A DNA stretch of 64,000 bases from JAVJST01 sp040219295 (lineage in GTDB: Bacteria > Pseudomonadota > Alphaproteobacteria > Rhodospirillales > Casp-alpha2). The first letter of the stretch is position 1. Every line of letters starts with the position of its first letter. Shown piece after piece: positions 17,236 through 24,281 of the stretch. Made by a program: the position numbers and the translations under genes. Under the pieces are notes generated by a model. It made no database searches. It had not been told where the DNA came from and was given only the letters and a program-made list of their open reading frames with translations. The stretch is taken from assembly GCA_040219295.1 (NCBI GenBank), contig JAVJST010000011.1, forward strand, positions 434,001 to 498,000, read 5' to 3'.

Positions 17236-18381
17236 TCATTTCCGTTTGCGAAGTTTTTGGTTGCGCTCTAGCTGCCATGTCTTCGGTACCAAGTACACAT
17301 GGCCATTTCGCCCCACCTTTCGGCGAATTCTCTCCGCAGCATTGAGCTCGGCCTCCGTTGGCCTCCCGTTTCGGTCAACATCCACTGTTTGTATGTGATA
17401 GATTTTCCCGGTCTTTTCGTCTTCAAAGGTTAAGTCTGTGAAATTGCCACCTTTGAGGGTCCCAATTGGCCCCGGTAAGTAATACTCCTTTTGTTCGTCA
17501 CCTACTGCCCTTATCCCTTTCCGCACTAGTTCGTGTCGTGAGCCGAATCGCCCACCTGCGATGTGATTCCATCCGATTTCTTGCTCAAAGTAATCACGGA
17601 TTTCTTCATGCTGTTTCCGTGTATCTTCGTTGCCTTTATTGAATACGATGCCGTTGCCGAACTCATCCGGTTTCGGCGCGGGAAGGATGAAGATCTTTGG
17701 TTCACTTAGATTTGCAGGGATTTCTGACGGCGCTTTGACTTCGACGTACTCGGGAAGTTCCTTCATCCGGCCCGGCAGCTTCTGGTCCGGCGGCTCGAAA
17801 CCGGGATTGGGCGGCGGGGGACTCTCGAGCAAAGACCTCCTAGAATGTTTCCGGCTTTGAGGTGGATGAGGAACCTCCCCGCCGCCGACCTTCTCCGCTC
17901 GTTGATCGAGCAGAACCTTCGCAGCTGCCGCCGTACTAACGGTGGCTGCTCCCCAGCCGCCGCCGTCTGAATAAAAGCCGCCAGATTTCATCGCCCCTTC
18001 CGGTCCCCACCGATCACCCGGGAATCGGCGTCTATAGGCGTTTGCCATCTTGATGGGCTGGCCACTGCCTCTGATTTCATTGCTTCCGTTTCCTCGGCCT
18101 AACGCCGTCCCAGATTCCTCGTTCAACGTCCGCATCGCGGCGTTCAGCCCGGCTTCCGTCTCGCCTCCGGGTTTCATGATGCCGTCCTCGCGAAGCCCGC
18201 TGGTGCGCTGAAATTTCTTCACGGCATCGATCATCGGCTGATCGGGATACTCGTCGATGCCGTAGTCCGGCACCTCCATGTGCCCGAGCGACGCCAGCAC
18301 TTTCTTCGCAGCAAGCGTATCCTCCGGGCCCATGTTGTAGGGTTTGCCGATCGGGTTCTTCAGGCGAAGCGGCCAGAACAT
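17236..18381 (-). CDS. Cassette D toxin-like protein with peptidoglycan-binding-like N-terminus
   Basis: A 381-residue paralogue of cassettes A and B. Residues 1-185 are nearly identical to cassette A, also at the DNA level. The linker then departs (ELPEYVEVKAPSEIPANLSEP), and the C-terminal domain is a divergent version (IRDYFEQEIGWNHIAGGRF, LKGGNFTDLTFEDEKTGKIYHIQTVDVDRNG). The shared D ... (H)IQTVDVD core suggests the same fold with a different specificity. Start ATG at 18381 with GAGGAGG about 8 nt upstream, equivalent to the other copies. Probable effector of a toxin/immunity-like pair, by inference. Confidence 0.72.
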   Translation of the reverse strand: MFWPLRLKNPIGKPYNMGPEDTLAAKKVLASLGHMEVPDYGIDEYPDQPMIDAVKKFQRTSGLREDGIMKPGGETEAGLNAAMRTLNEESGTALGRGNGSNEIRGSGQPIKMANAYRRRFPGDRWGPEGAMKSGGFYSDGGGWGAATVSTAAAAKVLLDQRAEKVGGGEVPHPPQSRKHSRRSLLESPPPPNPGFEPPDQKLPGRMKELPEYVEVKAPSEIPANLSEPKIFILPAPKPDEFGNGIVFNKGNEDTRKQHEEIRDYFEQEIGWNHIAGGRFGSRHELVRKGIRAVGDEQKEYYLPGPIGTLKGGNFTDLTFEDEKTGKIYHIQTVDVDRNGRPTEAELNAAERIRRKVGRNGHVYLVPKTWQLERNQKLRKRK

Positions 18382-18575
18382 ATGATTCCTCCTCGCGCGG
18401 AACGCGGTGTTACAGCGGCAGCCCATCGTCGCACGGGAAGCACACCCCCGGGGCGCCGGGATCAGATTCGGATTGTTCAGAAGTGTTGTCCGCGAAGGCG
18501 GGTTGTCCCCGGCGCGGCGCCAACCGTCGGTCAGCGCGCAATCACGTTGGGGGCCCGAACGGGCACTGTGGCAAG

Positions 18576-18604
18576 ACAGTACATGAGCGAGATTGAATTG
18601 TCAA
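18576..18604 (-). promoter_or_regulatory. Sigma-70 promoter of cassette D
   Basis: TTGACA (18599-18604), 17 nt, TACTGT (18576-18581) on the minus strand. The surrounding leader is almost identical to that of cassette A. Confidence 0.7.
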
Positions 18605-18721
18605 GGATTTTATTCTTATTCACTGCCCGCATATCGGCGTGGCGACAATGTCCGCGCTCGCCGAGCCATTCCCTCGGCGCGCCGCGAAGGCTGCGGTTGT
18701 CGCACATAATCTGTAAAAAAA

Positions 18722-18766
18722 TGGCGCACCCGACACGATTCGAACGTGTGACCTCTGCCTTCGGAG
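18722..18766 (-). repeat. att-like direct repeat 4: 3' end of tRNA-Arg(CCG)
   Basis: 45 nt identical to the tRNA at 27856-27900. The spacing to repeat 3 is 2379 bp (cassette D) and to the tRNA 9134 bp (the integrase-bearing segment). The adjoining arm block is more diverged than those of the other repeats and contains GGCACAAAATGGG at 18885-18897. No gene lies in 18767-18953. Confidence 0.93.
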
Positions 18767-18953
18767 TTTACGTGTTCGACAAATAAGGTATTTATATCAA
18801 TACTTTGTTCGGGTGCTGTCGCACACCATCCTCGAACAGAACCGGATAAGACCACCTAAGGGCAGCTGGGAGTGGCACGTTTTTGGCACAAAATGGGCAA
18901 ACGTAGGTTTCGATTTTGTAGTCTGCTCATGACCCTAAGCGAGAAATCAATCT

Positions 18954-19352
18954 CTATTCGGGCTCAGTGGGGTTCATATCGTTTTCTCGGTGAAAGTAGG
19001 TGATCCGTTCCAGCACGACACCCTCGTCCGTGGTCTTGACCAGAGCCATGCCGCGCATCCGAGTGCCGACAAGCTCCCATTGCTCCCAGTCGATCAGCAT
19101 CCCGTCACGGTCGACACGCACCTCGTCGCAGAGCAACCACTCGCCGGTCGACCCAGCTGCGGCAGCGCGGCACGCCCAGCTTTGCATATACTTGGACAGT
19201 GTCTCCCGGGTTACCGGTTCTGGCTCCGCCGGATCGTCGAAGACGAACCCCGGTGCCGTCGACGAAAGCAGCATTTCGAGATCCATCTCATACCATCCCG
19301 TCATGTAGCGGGCGCGGTGTCCGTATCGATCCGGCAACATCTCTTTCTCCAT
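18954..19352 (-). CDS. SnoaL-like / NTF2-fold protein
   Basis: A 132-residue protein with the composition of an NTF2-fold (SnoaL-like) polypeptide: MTGWYEMDLEMLLSSTAPGFVFDDP at the N-terminus, then alternating hydrophobic strands (GEWLLCDEVRV, MRGMALVKTTDEGVVLERITYF). Such proteins are small hydrolases, isomerases or accessory proteins of catabolic clusters. The start ATG overlaps the stop of the glutamine-synthetase remnant (TGATG), so the two were once co-translated. It is the last gene of the minus-strand cargo group of the island. Confidence 0.6.
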   Translation of the reverse strand: MEKEMLPDRYGHRARYMTGWYEMDLEMLLSSTAPGFVFDDPAEPEPVTRETLSKYMQSWACRAAAAGSTGEWLLCDEVRVDRDGMLIDWEQWELVGTRMRGMALVKTTDEGVVLERITYFHRENDMNPTEPE

Positions 19353-19620
19353 CAGTAGAGCCTCAAGAACACGTCAGCCTCCCAGTCGGTTATGGACTGG
19401 TGGTAGCATTCCCATTCGTCGTTCTTGAACGCCACCCACGCCTTGCGCATTGCCATGCTGGCGAAATCGTCAGCCTCAAGCCGCGCCGCCGCCACCATCA
19501 GGTTCAGTGGGGGCGACGGATGCCGAGCGCCAGGAACTTGTCCTCGGTCATCTGATAGAAGTCGCGGTCCGCCAGCTTGCCCGGAGCGGTCTTGTTCTCG
19601 ATGCCCTCACTTCGTCCGGA
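19352..19620 (-). pseudogene. Glutamine synthetase family C-terminal remnant, frameshifted
   Basis: On the minus strand one frame reads GIENKTAPGKLADRDFYQMTEDKFLALGIRR. A second frame continues NLMVAARLEADDF ... WVAFKNDEWECYHQSITDWEADVF and stops at 19352-19354. Together these match the last 85 or so residues of glutamine-synthetase-family enzymes, including the terminal DEW-x-x-Y/F-H ... W-E pattern. The break, near 19510, is a frameshift. No start and no catalytic domain remain upstream. The parent was probably a gamma-glutamyl-amine ligase of a methylamine-type pathway or GlnA-like; the fragment cannot tell which. The 5' boundary is approximate. Confidence 0.72.
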
Positions 19621-19705
19621 CGAAACCGTCCGGAGCGGGGATATCGGTTGATCGTCAAACATAACTCGAACTCGCTAAATAGATAGCATGCTTGATTGTG
19701 CGACC

Positions 19706-20617
19706 TCACGGCCAGTCAAGCTGCGCCTCGATCCGGTCGAGACGTTGGCGCAGTTCCCGGGTAAAGGCGTCGATTTTCGGTTTGCTGCCGTCGTCCTTCA
19801 ACAAGCCGTACTCGTCGATCAGTTCGGCAATCAATTGAACATGGCCACTCTTTCCCGAGAGCCCCGGATCGGTATAAAGACAGGCAATTGCCGCACCGAT
19901 CATCTCGGGCATGTCCGCGTCCCCTAGCTCCGCCGGATCGACGTGAAAGCCCGGGTGGTCGTTCCGGGCGGCGAGTTGAACCCGCTCGGTCAGGACCCAG
20001 CGCGGCCAAAGCGCGATTGCGGCGACGCCGTGATCCTTCAGGTCGCAGGCCATGGCTTTCGCCATCCGAGTGTTCGCCGCATGGGCGACCCGGAAGCCGA
20101 GGTTGTAGTATTCGGAAATGGCACCCGCAGTCGACACGTTGGCGATCAGCCCCCGCCCCTGTCGGATCAGGTGCGGGGTCGCATAGTACGCCAGCAGAAA
20201 GTGCGAACGGGCACCGACCGAGTTCTGCACGTCCCAATCCTCGACCGGGCTTTTCCAGAACGCCATGCCTTCGTAATCCTGCGGGAACCCCATGGCGCAG
20301 TTAACGACGATATCGACGCGGCCGAGTTGCCGAACCGTCTCTTCGACGAGCGATTCGATTGCCGATCGGTCGCCGAGATCGGCCGACATCATCAGCGCGG
20401 TGCCGCCGGCTGCGCTCACCGCGTCGGCGGTCTCCGACAACGTGCCCGGAACCTTCCGGGCGTCGTTCGACGCGAGTTCGGGTGCATCCGCCGGAGTCGC
20501 GGTTCGGGCTGTGATGGCGACCGACGCGCCGGCACTGGCGAGGCCGATGGCGACACCGCGCCCGATTCCGCGGCTGGCGCCCGTGACGATGGCGACCTTC
20601 CCGTCGAGATCGGTCAT
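19706..20617 (-). CDS. Short-chain dehydrogenase/reductase
   Basis: A 303-residue classical SDR. The Rossmann nucleotide site is VTGASRGIGRG near residue 12. VDIVVNCAM replaces the usual NNAG. The active-site region has ANVSTAGAISEYYNLGFRVAHAANTRMAKA, where the usual YxxxK is not evident: the Y-Y-N and R-V-A-H pattern is non-standard. That makes a catalytic variant or a diverged substrate class possible. The start at 20617 overlaps the GcvT-like gene's stop (4 nt), so they form an operon. The role is likely a step of the same island-borne catabolic route. Confidence 0.75.
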   Translation of the reverse strand: MTDLDGKVAIVTGASRGIGRGVAIGLASAGASVAITARTATPADAPELASNDARKVPGTLSETADAVSAAGGTALMMSADLGDRSAIESLVEETVRQLGRVDIVVNCAMGFPQDYEGMAFWKSPVEDWDVQNSVGARSHFLLAYYATPHLIRQGRGLIANVSTAGAISEYYNLGFRVAHAANTRMAKAMACDLKDHGVAAIALWPRWVLTERVQLAARNDHPGFHVDPAELGDADMPEMIGAAIACLYTDPGLSGKSGHVQLIAELIDEYGLLKDDGSKPKIDAFTRELRQRLDRIEAQLDWP

Positions 20618-21777
20618 GTCCCGTGCCTCCGGGTTGAGTGGGTCTCGATGGATTCTCGACTTCTGCTCGGCGCAACGAATGGGAAGGGAACGACGACGGC
20701 GTCGCGGTCCCCGAGTGGCGCCCCAACGGTCAGCGGCGTTCCCGGCGCCGCCAACGCGGTCTCGACCATCGCGTAACCGATGTTCTTGCCGAGCCGGGGC
20801 GAGTGCAACGCAACGAGAATCTCGCCGACGTGCCGGCCGTCCGCGAAGGCGGGCCAGCGGTTCTCGAACACGCCCGGCGGCAGCGCGTCTCCGCCGACCT
20901 CGATGCCGACGATCCTTCGCCGCACGCCGTCCCGCTTGATGGCGGCGAGCGCCTTCTTGCCGATGAACGCCGCCGGCTTGTCGAGATCGACCAGCCGGTC
21001 CATGCCGGCCTCGAACGGGTTGACGTAGAGATCGATGTCGCACCTGTATCCCAGGATGCCCGCTTCGACACGGCGAATGTCGGAGGGTCCGGTGACCGCG
21101 ATTCCATGCGGCTTGCCCGCCGCCAGGACGGCGTCCCAGAGATCGTCGGCGCGCCGGCTGTCCTGCAGGAACAGTTCGTAACCGAACTCGCCGCTCCAGC
21201 CGGTCCGGGTCACGACCAGCGGAATGCCGTCGAGCGTCGTTTCAGAGAGCCGGTAGTAGCCCAGATCCGCGACGGCGCGGCCGAACAGCGTTTCGATGAC
21301 CGGGTACGACTTGGGACCCTGAAGCTGCAGCGGACTGACGTCGGGTTCGTGGATCCTGACATCCATGCCGGCGAACACCGCCACGCCCTTGGCCCAGAGG
21401 ATCAGGTCGCTGTCCGAGCACGACAGCCAGAAGCGATCTTCGGCAAGCCTCAGCATCACCGGGTCGTTGACGATGCCGCCTTCCTCGCTGGTGATGATGA
21501 GATAACGACAGCGGCCGGGACGGACCGAGCGGATCTCCCTGGGTGTCAGCAGATCGACGAATGCCTCGGCATCCGGCCCGGCGATCTCGACCTGGCGTTC
21601 CGTTGCGACGTCCCAGAGCGTGACGCCGTTGACGAGATGGTCGTACTCGCGGAGCGGGTCGTCGTAGGAATGCGGCTGATACATGTGGTTGGCGACCGAC
21701 CAGCCCTTGCAGCCGGCACGGCGGGCGGCTTCGAAGTAGGGGGACCGACGGGTCCAGTAGTCGAGTGCCGTAACCAT
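20614..21777 (-). CDS. GcvT/DmdA-like aminomethyltransferase family protein
   Basis: A 387-residue folate-dependent GcvT-fold protein. VTLWDVATERQVEIAGPDAEAFVDLLTPREI, GGIVNDPVMLRLAEDRFWLSCSDSD and EPDVSPLQLQGPK resemble DMSP demethylase DmdA and its neighbours more than the glycine-cleavage T protein. Such enzymes transfer a methyl group from a methylated S or N substrate to tetrahydrofolate. It is the first gene of the minus-strand cargo operon and is followed by the SDR. DmdA itself cannot be asserted, since many GcvT paralogues demethylate betaines or sarcosine-like compounds. Confidence 0.78.
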   Translation of the reverse strand: MVTALDYWTRRSPYFEAARRAGCKGWSVANHMYQPHSYDDPLREYDHLVNGVTLWDVATERQVEIAGPDAEAFVDLLTPREIRSVRPGRCRYLIITSEEGGIVNDPVMLRLAEDRFWLSCSDSDLILWAKGVAVFAGMDVRIHEPDVSPLQLQGPKSYPVIETLFGRAVADLGYYRLSETTLDGIPLVVTRTGWSGEFGYELFLQDSRRADDLWDAVLAAGKPHGIAVTGPSDIRRVEAGILGYRCDIDLYVNPFEAGMDRLVDLDKPAAFIGKKALAAIKRDGVRRRIVGIEVGGDALPPGVFENRWPAFADGRHVGEILVALHSPRLGKNIGYAMVETALAAPGTPLTVGAPLGDRDAVVVPFPFVAPSRSRESIETHSTRRHGT

Positions 21778-21818
21778 GGCGATTGTCCTTTGCTGTACCT
21801 GACGGCGCGACGGCCGGC

Positions 21819-22397
21819 CTATGGCAGGTCGCGTTTCAGGAGGAACTGGTTCTTAAACATCTGGATGCCGCTCATGACCTCGACGTGAGCGACGTCGGTG
21901 TGGCCGAAGACGTTCTTCTGCAGGAAGGCCTGGAAGTCCGCATCGTCCTCAAAGACGACTTCGACGAGCAGGTCGAAGCGTCCGGTCACCCAGAGTATGT
22001 AGACCACCTCCGAGAACGGCGAGAGCCGGCTGGCGACTTCCTCTGGGGTGTTGCCCGGCGCGACCTTGATGCCGAGCATGGCGTCGGCGCGGTATTGAAA
22101 GGAAGCGGGATCGGCAACCGCGACGATGCGTAGCATGCCGCTCTTCTTCATCCAGGAAACTCGGTTTCGAACAGTGCCCTCGGAGATCCTAAGCTCCTCT
22201 GCGATGTCCTTGAACGGGCGCCGGCCGTCCTCCTTGAGTGTTTCGACGATGGCGCGATTCAGATCGTCCTGCGGCGACGCCAAGGTTCGCGACTTGGGCA
22301 TGCCAGCCTGAAACACTCCGTCGCCGACTGCGGCGGTGGCGGCGGAATCTCCAGCGGGCGTGTCAGCCGAAGCGCGTTTCGTTTTCTGAATGCCCAT
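21819..22397 (-). CDS. Lrp/AsnC family transcriptional regulator
   Basis: A 192-residue regulator. Residues 1-42 are an unusual hydrophilic extension. A winged helix-turn-helix follows (DDLNRAIVETLKEDGRRPFKDIAEELRISEGTVRNRVSWM), then an AsnC ligand-binding (RAM) domain with VVYILWVTGRFDLLVEV. Members sense amino acids or small metabolites. It lies between the minus-strand GcvT-SDR group and the plus-strand glyoxalase-Rieske-SBP group, with a 203-nt AT-rich divergent region beside it, and is the natural candidate regulator of both. Confidence 0.85.
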   Translation of the reverse strand: MGIQKTKRASADTPAGDSAATAAVGDGVFQAGMPKSRTLASPQDDLNRAIVETLKEDGRRPFKDIAEELRISEGTVRNRVSWMKKSGMLRIVAVADPASFQYRADAMLGIKVAPGNTPEEVASRLSPFSEVVYILWVTGRFDLLVEVVFEDDADFQAFLQKNVFGHTDVAHVEVMSGIQMFKNQFLLKRDLP

Positions 22398-22600
22398 GAG
22401 ACGATCCTTCGTTCCATCATTTTGACGATTGTAAACCTATGGCGCTCATATTTTACGAAAAACGAAAAAATTAACATCAAATTTTATGAATTGCGAAAAA
22501 TTATTATTTTCTGATACGCTGGACGCAATAAGATGAAAACCCGATGATGTAACAAGTTGTTTGGCACAAATCGGGCAGCAAGAGACAGAAGGGGGGGGGC
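22398..22600. promoter_or_regulatory. AT-rich divergent control region of the island cargo
   Basis: Much lower GC than its surroundings. It contains repeated CGAAAAA-type elements (near 22457, 22463 and 22494), the kind of AT-rich sites that Lrp proteins favour. A plus-strand promoter candidate is TTGCGA (22491-22496), 18 nt, TACGCT (22515-22520). A run of nine G (22591-22599) ends one base before the ATG of the next gene and must act as its ribosome site. Confidence 0.5.
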
Positions 22601-23020
22601 ATGAAATATTTGCACACGATGGTTCGTGTGACTGATCTGGAAGAGTCGCTCGATTTCTACTGCAACAAGTTGGGACTCACGGAGGTCGAGCGATACGACT
22701 ATCCGGAGAACCGATTCACGTTGGTCATGCTGGCCGCACCGGGGCAGGAGGACGTCCAGATCGAGCTGACCTACAACTACGGCCCCGAGACCCTCGGCGG
22801 CGGGCGCAACTTCGGACATCTCGCCTACGAGGTCACCGACATTTACGCGGTATGCGACCGGCTCCGTTCACGCGGCGTTACTATCAACAGGCCGCCGCGC
22901 GACGGCCGCATGGCGTTCGTGCGCTCGCCGGACGGAGTCTCCATTGAACTGCTTCAGCAAGGCGACGCCCAGCCGGCACGGGAGCCGTGGGCGTCGATGG
23001 AAAATACGGGTGAGTGGTAG
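22601..23020 (+). CDS. Glyoxalase / VOC superfamily protein, lactoylglutathione-lyase-like
   Basis: A 139-residue vicinal-oxygen-chelate protein. MVRVTDLEESLDFYCNKLGL, QIELTYNYGPETLGGGRNFGHLAYEV and SPDGVSIELLQ are the strands that carry the metal ligands of glyoxalase I (His, Glu, His, Glu). Lyase activity toward hemithioacetals is possible, but in a catabolic island a dioxygenase or isomerase of the same fold is equally plausible. The ribosome site is the G9 tract immediately before the start. Followed after 59 nt by a Rieske oxygenase gene. Confidence 0.8.
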   Translation: MKYLHTMVRVTDLEESLDFYCNKLGLTEVERYDYPENRFTLVMLAAPGQEDVQIELTYNYGPETLGGGRNFGHLAYEVTDIYAVCDRLRSRGVTINRPPRDGRMAFVRSPDGVSIELLQQGDAQPAREPWASMENTGEW

Positions 23021-23079
23021 TGACAGGCGCCGCCAGCCGCGAGGGCGGGACCGGCGATCAATCTTGGGGACGTTTTGAC

Positions 23080-24219
23080 ATGACCTACCAGTTCAGCGAC
23101 TTCATCAGCGACGACGCCTTGGCACGGGTCAACGGTAAGTCGGGGCTGCACAGTCGACTACCTCGGGTGGCCTACACCGACCCCGGTTTTCAGCGACTCG
23201 AGTACGAGCGCTGGCTCGACAAGACTTGGTTATTCGTCGGCCGCGGTGCCGCCATGCCCAACCCGGGAGACAGGATCACCGTACCCGGTCACCCCTATAT
23301 CCTGGTGCGCAACGCATCCGGCGCGATCAACTGTTTCCAGAACGCCTGCCGCCACCGCGGGGTTCGACTGATGGACGGCGGATGCCAATCTGGCAAGACG
23401 ATCGTCTGCCCGTATCATCACTGGACCTACGATCTCGACGGGCGGCTCCTAGGTGCGCCGCACTTCGGCGGATACAACGTCCAGGACGCACCGGGTTTCG
23501 ACAAGGCCGACCGCGGCCTGAAGCCGGTCCGGTGCGCGCAATGGCACGACTGGATCTTCATCAATGTCGACGGCAAGGCGCCACCGATCGAGGAGTTCGT
23601 TGCGCCGCTCGCGGCAAAGTTTCCCGGCGTCGCTTTCGACAAGGCCGATCACTACCTAACGATCGACCTGGGGCAGGTTGACGCCAACTGGAAGATCGCA
23701 ACTGAGAACAACGCCGAGCCCTATCACGTTCCCTTCGTCCACAAGGACACCGCCGCCGGCCAGCCGCTGGACGGGCACTACATGGTCGACGACGGTCCGG
23801 TGCTCGGCTGCGCCGTCGACGTGCCGGGATCGACATACACGAACAAGCCCGGCGACAATTCGCTGACGAACCTCGACATGAGCGCGCGATACCTACTGCG
23901 CACCCCCAATTTTTTCCTGACGTCCTATGCCCCGGACAAGATCATCGACTCCCTGATCCTGCCCGACCGGAGGGATCCGACGAAATGCTGGATTCAGACC
24001 GCGTGGTACTCGACGTCCGGCCACCCGCTGACCGAGCGCGAAGTAGAAACCTGGCGCGACCTCGAGCAACGAGTGGCCGACGAGGACTCCTCGATCATGG
24101 CGGCGGCGCAAGATGGGCTACTTTGCGACGTGATGGACGACGGCGGGGCCCTCTCGCCGGCCTGGGAGGCGTGCCTCATCGCCTTCTACCGCGAGCTGAC
24201 GACGGCACTTCGAAAATGA
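23080..24219 (+). CDS. Rieske non-heme iron oxygenase, large subunit
   Basis: A 379-residue oxygenase alpha subunit. The Rieske [2Fe-2S] site is CRHRG ... CPYHHW at about residues 88-113. The mononuclear iron site is in ENNAEPYHVPFVHKD (two His), with a later acidic ligand likely in VADEDSS. It would hydroxylate or N-demethylate a substrate with electrons from a reductase that is not encoded in the window. I chose ATG 23080; a GTG at 23014 would add 22 residues overlapping the preceding gene. The neighbouring methyl-transfer genes suggest demethylation of a quaternary or methylated amine, as inference. Confidence 0.85.
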   Translation: MTYQFSDFISDDALARVNGKSGLHSRLPRVAYTDPGFQRLEYERWLDKTWLFVGRGAAMPNPGDRITVPGHPYILVRNASGAINCFQNACRHRGVRLMDGGCQSGKTIVCPYHHWTYDLDGRLLGAPHFGGYNVQDAPGFDKADRGLKPVRCAQWHDWIFINVDGKAPPIEEFVAPLAAKFPGVAFDKADHYLTIDLGQVDANWKIATENNAEPYHVPFVHKDTAAGQPLDGHYMVDDGPVLGCAVDVPGSTYTNKPGDNSLTNLDMSARYLLRTPNFFLTSYAPDKIIDSLILPDRRDPTKCWIQTAWYSTSGHPLTEREVETWRDLEQRVADEDSSIMAAAQDGLLCDVMDDGGALSPAWEACLIAFYRELTTALRK

Positions 24220-24281
24220 GATCGGGAAAAACCGTTCCAGACAACAAGACCAATGAAATGAGATCACATGTGGAGGTTGAG

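Noticed and set aside
12475..18766. The four tRNA-like 45-nt repeats as tRNA genes
   Set aside because: They lack the acceptor 5' strand, D-arm and half of the anticodon arm. Only the copy at 27856-27932 folds as a tRNA.
12475..18766. A CRISPR array
   Set aside because: The repeats are 45 nt, but the spacers are 1.4-2.4 kb and coding, and the repeat is a tRNA 3' end. No cas genes are present.
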